DNA of 64,000 nucleotides from Bacillus sp. V3-13 (GTDB taxonomy: Bacteria; Bacillota; Bacilli; Bacillales; Cytobacillaceae). The notes beneath the pieces are model-generated. The model was not told the DNA's origin. It saw only the letters and a list, made by a program, of their open reading frames with translations, and did no database searches. The stretch covers positions 62,001 through 126,000 of the forward strand of contig NZ_PGUZ01000039.1 of the NCBI RefSeq assembly GCF_002860165.1. The letters run 5' to 3'. The first letter of the stretch is position 1. Every line of letters starts with the position of its first letter. A program made the position numbers and the translations under genes. Shown here in pieces: positions 55,208 through 63,856 of this stretch.

Positions 55208-56425
55208 TTACACAGCTTCCGCTACAGAACGTTTTTCGACTGTAAAGGCAACAATCAAGAAGGAACAGGCAGCCGCAAAGCGGACGGCCGAAATGATTCC
55301 CATCGCTGTATTCATTCCGAACACATTGAGCAGGAAGACACCAAATTGCGGAGCAATGAATCCGATGATTGCCAATAAAAAGTTATAGTTAGCGATATAG
55401 CTCGTTCTGTTGAGCTCGGGAGTCGCCTTTAATAATTGGTTAAACAACAGTAAATTTGTTCCGGACACAAACAAACCGATCCATAAGTTGATGATCGTTA
55501 AATAAATCAAGTTTGTAGACAGGATTGTCAGAAACGGCGCCGTCGCCATGCCTGCAGCGGCAACAAAAAGAACAATCGTATTTCCATGGCGGTCAGCAGC
55601 TTTTGCCCACCATTTTACGCTGATAATTTGGGCGAGTTGATTTGTGACAGCAAACAGGCTGAACCATAAAGCGGTTGCCCCGGCTTCCCTAATATGAAAA
55701 ATACTAAATAATGACCATGCCATTTGCGCACCGAAATTGAATAACAATCCAGAAATGACAAAGGCAAGGAATGGCTTGTTCTTAAACACATCAAAATTGA
55801 TTTTCTTGCTTTCCTGCTTTTCTTTCTTAACATTGATCGCTTCTTCATGCTTATTAAGATAGTAGACTTCTACCAACGCAAAACCGAAACCGATTGCGAG
55901 CAAAATTTGGTACGGAAAAGCATTCTCACTGTCAAATTGCTGGACAAAATATCCGGTCAAAAACGTAATAACCATGGCGATGATCGTATTATACTTATTC
56001 CGTGAACTAAAGAATTCTCCTCTGCGTTTCTCCGGTATCAAGTCGCCAATCATCGATTGCCAGGACAAAGCCGACAGGGAGCCCGGAAAATTAATCAAGC
56101 CGATTAACACAACCAATATCCACGCAGACACAGATAATGGAAAGAAGGGGATAAACAAAATAAGCATAAATAAAAGCCTGGTCACCAATGTAGAAATGAC
56201 CGTATACTTTTTTTTGCTTGTTGTGCGATTAAGCCAAACAGCTCCAGGAATGAGCGCGAGCATTCCAATGATCGATGGGAGGGAAGTGATCAAACCCATT
56301 TGTTGATTGCTGGCGCCGAGTACCCCGAGAGCAAACAATGGGATATAACTGTTGACGGCATTGGTAGAAACGGTAGAAGCCAATCCATGATATATGCTAA
56401 ACCTTTCATTAGGTGAAAATTTCAA
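55208..56425 (-). CDS. MFS transporter of unknown substrate
   Basis: 405 residues, 12 membrane segments. SPNERFSIYHGLASTVSTNA at the start and LIPEKRRGEFFSSRNKYNTI in the middle loop are typical of a Bacillus MFS group without known substrate. TTG 56425 is the preferred start: GAGAGGAG lies nine bases upstream. The frame is open to a GTG at 56521, but that start has almost no spacing to its purine run. Confidence 0.83.
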   Translation of the reverse strand: MKFSPNERFSIYHGLASTVSTNAVNSYIPLFALGVLGASNQQMGLITSLPSIIGMLALIPGAVWLNRTTSKKKYTVISTLVTRLLFMLILFIPFFPLSVSAWILVVLIGLINFPGSLSALSWQSMIGDLIPEKRRGEFFSSRNKYNTIIAMVITFLTGYFVQQFDSENAFPYQILLAIGFGFALVEVYYLNKHEEAINVKKEKQESKKINFDVFKNKPFLAFVISGLLFNFGAQMAWSLFSIFHIREAGATALWFSLFAVTNQLAQIISVKWWAKAADRHGNTIVLFVAAAGMATAPFLTILSTNLIYLTIINLWIGLFVSGTNLLLFNQLLKATPELNRTSYIANYNFLLAIIGFIAPQFGVFLLNVFGMNTAMGIISAVRFAAACSFLIVAFTVEKRSVAEAV

Positions 56426-56647
56426 CCAGGTATCTCCTCTCAGATTCAAATATCGAAATGGATTGTACGATGTTGCTTCTATAATTGCAAGAGCATCCTT
56501 AAAAAACGGTCCATTAAGCACACCTTCTCAATTAAGAACGAGATTGTATTTTAGGCCTCTTTCAAGGAAGACACAAGCATAAAAACCCTGCCAACTTTTC
56601 GACAGGATGATGATCATTGATTTTCGAAGAGCTGCCACTTATTCTGC

Positions 56648-56672
56648 AAAAAAAAGCAGCCGCGTGGCTGCT
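56648..56672 (-). terminator. Terminator of a tiny minus-strand gene
   Basis: AGCAGCC/GGCTGCT stem with a 4-base loop and a long T tract on the minus strand, 30 bases past the stop at 56701. Confidence 0.75.
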
Positions 56673-56700
56673 CCGTTTTATATTAACGATCAAAGGTTAA

Positions 56701-56826
56701 TCAGTTCGACTTCTTTCCCTTACGGACCCAATGGTGCCGGGAAAGTGTCCCTTTCTTCATTAAGACAAAACCGCCTTCAAATGCAATGCCGTATACGATC
56801 CTTGGAGATGCTGTTAAGACTCTCAT
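56701..56826 (-). CDS. Very small basic protein
   Basis: 41 residues (MRVLTASPRIVYGIAFEGGF to start, basic end RHHWVRKGKKSN). AGAAGGGATGG precedes ATG 56826 and a terminator follows, which supports expression. No family recognised. It could be a ribosome- or membrane-associated peptide, but nothing shows it. Confidence 0.45.
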   Translation of the reverse strand: MRVLTASPRIVYGIAFEGGFVLMKKGTLSRHHWVRKGKKSN

Positions 56827-56948
56827 TGCGATCCATCCCTTCTGTAAGTATAGACGTTGCTTTATTCTCATACCCTTTTCTCTTGAAAAATAAACTTGGA
56901 CGAAAATCAGCAGCAAAAAGGCGGGGGAGAAGCTAAAGCGCTTTTTCC

Positions 56949-57086
56949 CTATTTGTCCAGCAGCTTCCTGGCAAGCAGTTCCTTAACTTGATTATAGGAA
57001 AGGCCTGACTGGCGATTAAGCCTTTTCACTTCTTCGATGTCTGTTCCAACCACTGTATACTTTTTGTTCTTTTCTTTTTCAATCAT
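56949..57086 (-). CDS. Small hypothetical protein
   Basis: 45 residues: YTVVGTDIEEVKRLNRQSGL followed by SYNQVKELLARKLLDK. It looks like a small helix-turn-helix-like or ribbon-helix module (VKRLNRQSGLSYNQVKELLA). GAGGAG lies before ATG 57086. It was found by reading the sequence, as it is too short for ordinary gene calling. Function unknown. Confidence 0.55.
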   Translation of the reverse strand: MIEKEKNKKYTVVGTDIEEVKRLNRQSGLSYNQVKELLARKLLDK

Positions 57087-57173
57087 TCATATTCTCCTCA
57101 GGCAAACATATTTTTAAGCGGGAAATTCATAGACGCTCATTCCTTTCAAACTGCGATAATAAGCACTGTTCGC

Positions 57174-57362
57174 TTATAAATTTTCATTTTGCTGGCGAAT
57201 TTCTTCGCCGCCTATGATGGCATTGGCTACTTCGAGATCCTTATGGCTTTCAACAGAGTCGCCAGCTATATTTTTTAAATTGGGAAAAGTATCATCGTTC
57301 TGAATGGTAATGACTGTTTCTTTCGGAGCATAAGTTAAATACTGTTTTGTTTTTTTCGCCAC
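57174..57362 (-). CDS. Small hypothetical protein
   Basis: 62 residues, acidic C-terminal half (GDSVESHKDLEVANAIIGGE). The N-terminal half TKQYLTYAPKETVITIQNDD is probably beta-structured. GTG 57362 has AGGGG eight bases upstream. No family recognised. It is followed by the 45-residue gene in the same direction, and the two might share a transcript. Confidence 0.55.
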   Translation of the reverse strand: MAKKTKQYLTYAPKETVITIQNDDTFPNLKNIAGDSVESHKDLEVANAIIGGEEIRQQNENL

Positions 57363-57495
57363 GTTTTCAACCCCTTTTTTAAAAGGTTCTCATCCACAGC
57401 CAAGATTATTCATAAGTATGAAGCCAATCACTAATTTTAAAATCAGGTAATTTTTTTCGGCATAAAGATCATACTAAGCGAAAGGGGGCTTGCCT

Positions 57496-57708
57496 ATGTA
57501 TTTTTCAAAGAAGGCAACTGAAGAAATACAGAACATCATTGTCGATACAAGTGTGTATTCCTGCGAATCTGATTCCTGCAATGGCTGGATGAGGAAGGAG
57601 TTTGCCAGTGACGACCTCAGCTGCCCGATGTGCGGCAGCGGAATGAGAGAAGAAATGAGGCAGCTTCCAGAAATTCGAACGGATTTCAACCCGTTTAAAT
57701 ACAACTAG
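57496..57708 (+). CDS. YdjO-like cold-inducible zinc-ribbon protein
   Basis: 70 residues. Two knuckles, CESDSCNGWMRKEF and CPMCGSGM, match the YdjO family of cold-inducible small proteins in Bacillus. It probably binds one zinc. AAAGGGGG lies six bases before ATG 57496; a TTG at 57490 is too close. A strong terminator stands between it and pepF. Confidence 0.85.
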   Translation: MYFSKKATEEIQNIIVDTSVYSCESDSCNGWMRKEFASDDLSCPMCGSGMREEMRQLPEIRTDFNPFKYN

Positions 57709-57800
57709 CAATTATAACTGGTCAAAGAGGAAAGTGCTTTTCTATCCAGATAACAGAAACACGTTCAAGCTCTTTCAATCAACTTAACAACAATGAATTA

Positions 57801-57832
57801 AAAAAGCCTGCCAAAAAATAGGCAGGCTTTTT
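57801..57832. terminator. Bidirectional terminator
   Basis: A perfect 12-bp stem AAAAAGCCTGCC/GGCAGGCTTTTT. Confidence 0.9.
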
Positions 57833-57842
57833 CATGGATGGA

Positions 57843-59657
57843 TTAAGAATAACTTTTTTCCAATTCATCAACCAGTGAGCCAACATAGGCAACGGCTTTT
57901 CGAATGGCATCAGGCCTGGACATGTCAACACCGGCATGCTTTAACAAGTCAAGAGGATTTTTTGTTCCGCCTGCTCTTAATACATCGAGCCAGCGGTCAA
58001 CGGCAGGCTGACCCTCTGATTGGATCAGCTGGGAAACCGCAGTTGATGCAGTAAGACCTGCAGAGTAAGTATAAGGGTACAGTCCCATATAATAATGCGG
58101 CTGGCGCATCCATGTCAGGCTTGCACCTTCATCGATTTCAACTTCATCACCCCAGAAACTTGAAAGCACTTCGGCTTTTTGTTCACAAAGCACTTTCGCC
58201 GTAAGCGGGGTACCGTTTTCAGCCAGATTGTAAACTCTGCGCTGGAATTCTCCTTCAAGAAGATGGGTAACAAAATTATGATAATACGTTCCGAGAAGCT
58301 GGAGAACAACCCAACGTCTCATTCTTGTATCTGTTGTATTTTTTAATAAATGGTCGCCAAGCAGCAATTCATTCATCGTTGATGGAGCTTCGACAAAATA
58401 GGTTGATGGACGAGTGTTCATAATTCTTTGGTTTTTGTTAGCCAAGTAGAAGTGGCCAGCATGTCCAAGTTCATGTGCAAGGACAAAAGCACCCCGCATC
58501 GTATCTGTCCAGGTAATTAAAATATAAGGGTGGACGCCGAATGGGCTGGAACAGAAAGCACCTGTTGATTTACCCACATTATCAGCCAAATCAACCCATC
58601 TTTCTGTTAAGCCTTTCTCGATAATCCCGCTATATTCCGGACCCATTACTTTCAGCGCTTCAAGAATGATTTTACTCGCCTCTTCATAGGTCGTTTTTGG
58701 ACTGAACTCCGGATCAAGCGGCGCCTTTAAATCGCAAAACAACATTTTCTCCAAGCCTAACTGCTGTTTCTTTAATTTGGCATAACGCCGCATATGCGGA
58801 GCAAGTTCAGCCTGGATAATATCCAACTGGTTATTATACATATCAAGGCTGACTTTTTGCGGATCCAGGAGCATATGCGTAACCGATTCATACTTGCGCA
58901 ACTTTGCGAGAGTCACCTGCTTTTTCACTTCAGTCGCATACGTCGCAGCAAAAGTATTTTTATACTTCTGCAGTGTCTGGACAAATGAGTCGTATGCTTT
59001 TCGGCGAATAGCTGTATCGGGAGAAAATTCGTAACGATCTTCAAAAAGGGCAAACGAATTAGGAAGTTCATTTCCTTCATGATCTTCGATCGGCGAAAAC
59101 TCCATATCAGCAGATTTACTAGTCTGGTAAATGCGATAAGGCGCGCCGTGCACTTCTCCCAAAGCAGCAAGGACTTCTTCCGTTTCTGCGGATAGCTTAT
59201 GTTTTTTTCCATCGAGAAGCTCGGAAAGCTGTCTTTCAAAAGGCTGAAGCTCTTTTTCCTCTTTTATGTATGATTCAACTAAACCGTCAGGCAAGGACAG
59301 GATCTCAGAGTCAATAAAAGATAAAGCGGCATTTACATCGGCAACCAGGGCTGCCAGCTTAGAGAAATTCGCCTGGTTTTCCGGACTGCTTCCATCTTCG
59401 GATTGGAGCAAGCTTGCATACGTACTGACACGGACCAATCTGATAGATAAATTTTCCTGGGCCAACAAGCAATCGCACAAATAATTTGCACCTTGTTGCA
59501 GTTTTCCTTTAAATTGTTCGAATGAAGGAAGGGCATTGTTAATTTCATTTAACTCGTTTTCCCACGCCTCATTTGAAACGAAAAGATCTTGCAGATTCCA
59601 TGTTAATTTCTCTGGTACTTCTGAGCGTGTCAAACGCTTTTCCACGGTTTTTTCCAT
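57843..59657 (-). CDS. pepF: Oligoendopeptidase F
   Basis: 604 residues, an M3 family zinc metallopeptidase. The zinc motif HELGH is at 395-399 within FVLAHELGHAGHF, and the third ligand Glu is in YFVEAPSTMNELLLGDHLL. The N-terminal oligopeptidase F domain starts WNLQDLFVSNEAWENEL. It cleaves cytoplasmic peptides of about 7-17 residues. GGAGGTCATAATCT lies before the ATG at 59657. Single gene. Confidence 0.95.
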   Translation of the reverse strand: MEKTVEKRLTRSEVPEKLTWNLQDLFVSNEAWENELNEINNALPSFEQFKGKLQQGANYLCDCLLAQENLSIRLVRVSTYASLLQSEDGSSPENQANFSKLAALVADVNAALSFIDSEILSLPDGLVESYIKEEKELQPFERQLSELLDGKKHKLSAETEEVLAALGEVHGAPYRIYQTSKSADMEFSPIEDHEGNELPNSFALFEDRYEFSPDTAIRRKAYDSFVQTLQKYKNTFAATYATEVKKQVTLAKLRKYESVTHMLLDPQKVSLDMYNNQLDIIQAELAPHMRRYAKLKKQQLGLEKMLFCDLKAPLDPEFSPKTTYEEASKIILEALKVMGPEYSGIIEKGLTERWVDLADNVGKSTGAFCSSPFGVHPYILITWTDTMRGAFVLAHELGHAGHFYLANKNQRIMNTRPSTYFVEAPSTMNELLLGDHLLKNTTDTRMRRWVVLQLLGTYYHNFVTHLLEGEFQRRVYNLAENGTPLTAKVLCEQKAEVLSSFWGDEVEIDEGASLTWMRQPHYYMGLYPYTYSAGLTASTAVSQLIQSEGQPAVDRWLDVLRAGGTKNPLDLLKHAGVDMSRPDAIRKAVAYVGSLVDELEKSYS

Positions 59658-59825
59658 AGATTATGACCTCCAAAAAGTATTTCGTAACTCTAACTAAATT
59701 GATTATACACGAACAACTCCGATTTGAATACACTTATCTCAATTTTTAGAATTCACTTGTTCCAATTAATCGAATATGGCGAGAAGAGATCATCCTCTGC
59801 AAGCAAAGGGGTGTTTCAAAGCATA

Positions 59826-59856
59826 AAAAAAGGGTGAGATTTCTGGTATCTCACCC
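59826..59856 (-). terminator. Terminator of yhfH
   Basis: GGGTGAGA/TCTCACCC stem with a run of T on the minus strand. Confidence 0.85.
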
Positions 59857-59866
59857 GCATCACATA

Positions 59867-60001
59867 TTATTCTTCCTTCTTGGACAGGCAGCGTTCGCAT
59901 TCCATTAGGTATGATTCTGCTTGTTCAAAAACCTTTTCACCGCATTCAGGACAAACCTTTTTCGGTAGAGTACGGAAAAATTCAACTGGACTTTGCAACA
60001 T
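59867..60001 (-). CDS. yhfH: YhfH family small zinc-knuckle protein
   Basis: 44 residues: VEFFRTLPKKVCPECGEKVF then AESYLMECERCLSKKEE. The CPECGE and CERCL pairs form a likely zinc site. The sequence matches the YhfH family of very short Bacillus proteins. AAAAGGAGG precedes ATG 60001. Function unknown. Confidence 0.85.
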   Translation of the reverse strand: MLQSPVEFFRTLPKKVCPECGEKVFEQAESYLMECERCLSKKEE

Positions 60002-60213
60002 GTTTTATTCCTCCTTTTTATAATACAGTTTATTTATTTTTACCCTGTTGTAGTACAGTATACACTATTTTTTATTAAAGTGTGTAGTTTTTTTTGAAAA
60101 TAGTTACTTTTATCACCAATTCATGAGAATTTTTTTATAAAGCTTTCCAAAGTAAGGTAGTTTCCATTACAATCATAGTAATAACATGTTTGTAGGGGAG
60201 TTTGATCGATTAC

Positions 60214-62370
60214 ATGGACGAAATGATTGGATCATTTAATCCGCTGCTTATTTTTATCGCTATCTTATTAACTATTATGGCCTCCTACACAGCTCTTGAT
60301 TTATTGACCTTGATTAAATCCTCTGAAAGAAACAAGCGGTTTTTATTTATCGGCAGCATCTTCTCAATGGGAATCGGAATTTGGGTAATGAATTTTTTTG
60401 GTTTCCTTTCTTCCGAGCTGGCTGGTTCGTCAGCCTATCATATTCCGATTACGGTTTTTTCAATGATTGCTGCGATCTGTTTAACTGGAGCTGCCTTTAA
60501 AGCATTATTGATGACCGTCATAAAACCGCTGCACCTCGTAGCCGCAAGCAGTTTTCTGACACTTGCAGTGTTATCTGTTCATATACTTGGCCTCTATTCC
60601 TTAAACTTAACGGTTCAGTTTGATTTTCTGCTGTTAAGCACTTTTACACTGCTCATTTTCGGATCTTTCTTTTTTTCATTGTGGATCCTTTTTGGTTCAA
60701 AAAACTTCTCTGACAATGAACGGACCTGGCTTAAGCCGATTAGCGCCTTGATCGTGACGGCGGCAATCGTTCAAGGCTATTTCTTGCTGAATCGGGCTTT
60801 ATTCGTTCCCTCCAACGGAACCGGATTACGAGGGGCATTCCCGGAAACAAGCATCATGTATTTAATTCTTGTGATTACCGTGGTAATTTTGGCAGGATTG
60901 ATTGGTTCCAGTACGCTTATCAGCAAACGTCTTCTCGTCTCAGATACCAACTTAAAGGATATTAAAGCAGCTCTTGATGAATCGTCGATTGTTGCAATCA
61001 CCGATGCCAAAGGAATCATCACGTATGTAAACAATAAATTTCTGGAGATTTCCAAGTATAGTGAAGATGATCTGTTGGGGAAAGATCATCGAATCGTAAA
61101 CTCAGGTTTTCACTCTAAAGAGTTTTTCCGCAATCTGTGGAGAACGATCGGCCAGGGGAAGGTTTGGCAGGGTGAAATCCGCAATAGGGCAAAAGATGGA
61201 ACTTTTTATTGGGTTGATACGACGATTGTTCCTTTTCTAAATAAGAAAGGCAAACCATTTCAATATGTTTCGATACGAAGTGATATCACAGGCAGAAAGA
61301 GTACGGAAGAGCATTTGAAAAATACGTTAAAAGAAATCAGCGATATCAAATTTGCGCTTGACCAGTCTTCAATTGTTGCTTTTACCGATAATAAAGGCAT
61401 CATTACAAGCATAAATGAAAAATTTTGTGAGATATCAAAGTACAATCGTGAAGAATTGATTGGACATGACCATAGCTTGCTTAATTCCGGTTATCATTCG
61501 AAAGAATTCTTTAAAGAGCTCTGGAGCACGATTGGGACAGGAACTGTTTGGAAAGGAGAAATCCGCAATAAAGCAAAAGATGCATCCTATTACTGGGTAG
61601 ATACGACGATCATCCCCTTTTTAAACGAGCGGGGCAAGCCATATCAATACCTCGCAATCCGCAATGATATTACGGAAAAGAAACAAACGGAAGAAATTCT
61701 TCACCGCCAGGATAAACTCGCTGCAGTAGGGCAGTTGGCGGCAGGTGTTGCCCATGAAATTCGCAACCCATTAACTTCTTTAAGGGGCTATGCTGAATTT
61801 CTGCTTCTGGACGAAACGAAAGAGGAACGCAAGGAATTTATCGAAATTATTTTAGACGAAGTAGAACGGATTGATACAATTGTCGAGGATTTTATGGTGC
61901 TTGCCAAACCAAAAGCGGCCCGCCTTGAAGAAAAAAACATCATCCCGGTCATTCAGGACGTCCTTGCCCTGCTTGATTTTGAAGCGAGAAAAAAGCGCGT
62001 TAAACTGCATTTTGATTTTCATGAAGACATTGTCCAAATAGAATGTGATGAAAACCGTCTTAAACAGGTATTTTTAAATTTCATCAAAAATGGGATTGAA
62101 GCGATGCCTGATGGCGGTGAACTTCATGTACGAACCAAGTTGACGAATAATAGCGTCCATATTTCGATCCAGGATACCGGTATCGGCATCCCTCCCGAAA
62201 AAGTAAAAAAAATTGGCGAGCCGTTTTTCACTACAAAAGAGAATGGAAACGGTCTTGGATTAATGGTCAGCTTTAAAATCATCGAAAGCCACAAAGGGAA
62301 GGTTTATATTGAGAGCGAGCCCAATAAAGGGACAACCTTTAATATTGTTTTACCCGCTAAAACCGCCTGA
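60214..62370 (+). CDS. MHYT-like sensor histidine kinase with two PAS domains
   Basis: 718 residues. Seven or so membrane segments at the N-terminus (to about 235) follow the MHYT pattern (LLTIMASYTALDL, then SMGIGIWVMNFFGFLS), but the metal-binding His of MHFIGM is Asn here. Two PAS domains follow (about 250-360 and 377-490); they are so alike (GIIT, NSG[FY]HSKEFF, YWVDTTI[VI]PFLN) that one is a duplicate. HisKA has His514 in GVAHEIRNPLTSL; the ATPase has FIKNGIEAMPDGG and GNGLGLMV. No response regulator is adjacent, so it is probably a phosphorelay kinase. TTG 60202 is an alternative start. Confidence 0.87.
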   Translation: MDEMIGSFNPLLIFIAILLTIMASYTALDLLTLIKSSERNKRFLFIGSIFSMGIGIWVMNFFGFLSSELAGSSAYHIPITVFSMIAAICLTGAAFKALLMTVIKPLHLVAASSFLTLAVLSVHILGLYSLNLTVQFDFLLLSTFTLLIFGSFFFSLWILFGSKNFSDNERTWLKPISALIVTAAIVQGYFLLNRALFVPSNGTGLRGAFPETSIMYLILVITVVILAGLIGSSTLISKRLLVSDTNLKDIKAALDESSIVAITDAKGIITYVNNKFLEISKYSEDDLLGKDHRIVNSGFHSKEFFRNLWRTIGQGKVWQGEIRNRAKDGTFYWVDTTIVPFLNKKGKPFQYVSIRSDITGRKSTEEHLKNTLKEISDIKFALDQSSIVAFTDNKGIITSINEKFCEISKYNREELIGHDHSLLNSGYHSKEFFKELWSTIGTGTVWKGEIRNKAKDASYYWVDTTIIPFLNERGKPYQYLAIRNDITEKKQTEEILHRQDKLAAVGQLAAGVAHEIRNPLTSLRGYAEFLLLDETKEERKEFIEIILDEVERIDTIVEDFMVLAKPKAARLEEKNIIPVIQDVLALLDFEARKKRVKLHFDFHEDIVQIECDENRLKQVFLNFIKNGIEAMPDGGELHVRTKLTNNSVHISIQDTGIGIPPEKVKKIGEPFFTTKENGNGLGLMVSFKIIESHKGKVYIESEPNKGTTFNIVLPAKTA

Positions 62371-62396
62371 ATTGTTTTTTTAAAGTTTCATAGAGA

Positions 62397-62428
62397 AGAC
62401 GCTGGCCATGTCGGTCAGCGTCTTTTTA
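62397..62428 (+). terminator. Terminator after the MHYT-PAS kinase gene
   Basis: AGACGCTGGC/GTCAGCGTCT stem (one wobble) with a T tract. Confidence 0.85.
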
Positions 62429-62480
62429 GTGAAATCACTTCTGCATATAATCAGAGAATAAACATAATTTTCAGATAATA

Positions 62481-62497
62481 TGTAATGCGCCTGTTAT
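62481..62497 (+). promoter_or_regulatory. WalR box upstream of the yocH-like gene
   Basis: TGTAAT-N5-TGTTAT, a perfect match to the WalR (YycF) consensus of two TGTWAH repeats. It lies about 80 bases upstream of a TATGAT -10 element (62561-62566), a position used for activation. Confidence 0.7.
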
Positions 62498-62605
62498 ATG
62501 GCTGTCAAGTTCGTAACGCAATTATCATCCTGCTGTTCTTTTTCTGAGAAAAATCCATGTTATGATAGATTGCGTTAACTTAAACAAGCCATAGGAGGTT
62601 ATCAA

Positions 62606-63397
62606 ATGAAAAAACACATTTATTCCATGCTTGCAGCTGTGACCATCTCTGGCGCAATCGGAGTGAATGCTCAAGCTGAAGAAGTGGCTGTGAAAAAAGG
62701 AGATACGCTCTGGGACCTAGCACAAAAGTATGATATAACGGTTAGTGACATAAAAGAATGGAATGCATTATCAACTGATCTCATTCGTCCCGATGACGTA
62801 TTAACCGTTTCTCCGGTAAAGAATTACATAGTAAAATCCGGTGACACTCTTTGGAAAATCGCAAAAGAACAAAATGTGAATGTTGACGATCTAATAAAGT
62901 GGAATAACTTGAGTTCCGATATTATTTACCCGGATGCCAATCTTGTTATTTACACGAATAAGCCGGCAGCACAAGTTGTAGCTGAAGCACAAACAAATAA
63001 GGCAGCTGATCCGGCTCAACAACCAGCAACAAGTGCAGCAGTTGCCGTAAATCCGGCACCGGCCCCAGCAAAACCGGAGCCAACCCCGGCTGAGCCAGAA
63101 AGCAGCACCAGGGAATTGACTGTAACAGCTACCGCTTATACAGCGAGCTGTGATGGATGTTCGGGCGTGACTGCCACCGGGATTGATTTGAAAGCCAATC
63201 CGGACGCAAAAGTGATCTCTGTCGACCCTAGTGTCATTCCGTTAGGATCAAAAGTCTATGTTGAAGGATACGGTTATGCGGTTGCAGGAGATACAGGCGG
63301 AGCCATTAAAGGAAATGTAATCGACATCTTTATCTCTGATAAGCAGGAAGCTGTAAATTGGGGAAGGAAGCAAGTGAAAGTTCAAATATTAGACTAA
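62606..63397 (+). CDS. yocH: Cell-wall protein with two LysM repeats and a 3D domain, YocH-like
   Basis: 263 residues. A signal peptide ends near NAQA; LysM 1 is about 27-69 (VKKGDTLWDLAQKYDITVSD) and LysM 2 about 73-117 (YIVKSGDTLWKIAKEQNVNV). A Pro/Ala-rich linker leads to the C-terminal 3D domain with VTATAYTASCDGCSGVTATG and the three aspartates in SVDPSVIPLG, AGDTGG and VIDIFI. It is a likely muralytic enzyme (lytic transglycosylase-like) at the cell wall, as YocH of B. subtilis, which is controlled by WalRK. AGGAGG precedes the ATG. Confidence 0.92.
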   Translation: MKKHIYSMLAAVTISGAIGVNAQAEEVAVKKGDTLWDLAQKYDITVSDIKEWNALSTDLIRPDDVLTVSPVKNYIVKSGDTLWKIAKEQNVNVDDLIKWNNLSSDIIYPDANLVIYTNKPAAQVVAEAQTNKAADPAQQPATSAAVAVNPAPAPAKPEPTPAEPESSTRELTVTATAYTASCDGCSGVTATGIDLKANPDAKVISVDPSVIPLGSKVYVEGYGYAVAGDTGGAIKGNVIDIFISDKQEAVNWGRKQVKVQILD

Positions 63398-63405
63398 TAA
63401 TATAT

Positions 63406-63436
63406 AAAACTGCCTTTTTACAGGGCAGTTTTTTTT
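63406..63436. terminator. Terminator between converging genes
   Basis: AAAACTGCC/GGGCAGTTTT stem, then eight or more T on the plus strand. Confidence 0.8.
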
Positions 63437-63797
63437 ACGTGTCATCTTCATCGACCAACAACACCATCAGTCCATCTTCAATATAGGTTTGATATTCAGC
63501 CGCATCCTGTTCAGAAAGGCCGAAAGAGCTTAATATTTTTTTGTATCCGGAACGGTCATCGAGATCATCAAAGGCTGTTGCCAGATTATGCATAAAGACA
63601 CCATTATCTTTTTCTGGTGTATTTAACGTCCGCTTCAGAGAATGAATCCCGGTTTGCTTTGAAATTTCCGCAATCAAGCGGAGATCATTGCCGATTATAA
63701 ACATTTCAGATAAGCTTACGCCCTCCGATTTTAACTGTTCTATTACTTTCACTACTTCTTTTTTTGATCCAAAAACTCCGACTGCGTTCCAGGTCAT
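63435..63797 (-). CDS. General stress protein, YflT/GSP17M-like
   Basis: 120 residues. WNAVGVFGSKKEVVKVIEQL followed by MFIIGNDLRLIAEISKQTGI matches the N-terminal part of YflT-type general stress proteins (heat-induced, SigB-controlled in B. subtilis). It is a small soluble protein of unknown biochemical role. ATG 63797 follows GGGGAGG; the frame extends upstream through the SigB promoter and is not used there. The stop overlaps the terminator. Confidence 0.82.
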   Translation of the reverse strand: MTWNAVGVFGSKKEVVKVIEQLKSEGVSLSEMFIIGNDLRLIAEISKQTGIHSLKRTLNTPEKDNGVFMHNLATAFDDLDDRSGYKKILSSFGLSEQDAAEYQTYIEDGLMVLLVDEDDT

Positions 63798-63830
63798 GAC
63801 CCCACCTCCCCAACCAATACTATGAGAAAC

Positions 63831-63856
63831 TTTCCCGCTATTTAGCTTTGCTAAAC
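63831..63856 (-). promoter_or_regulatory. SigB promoter for the YflT-like gene
   Basis: On the minus strand GTTTAG (63856-63851), a 14-base spacer and GGGAAA (63836-63831) fit the SigB consensus GTTTWW-N12-14-GGGWAW, about 35 bases before the start codon. Bases 63857-64000 hold no gene I can identify. Confidence 0.7.
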
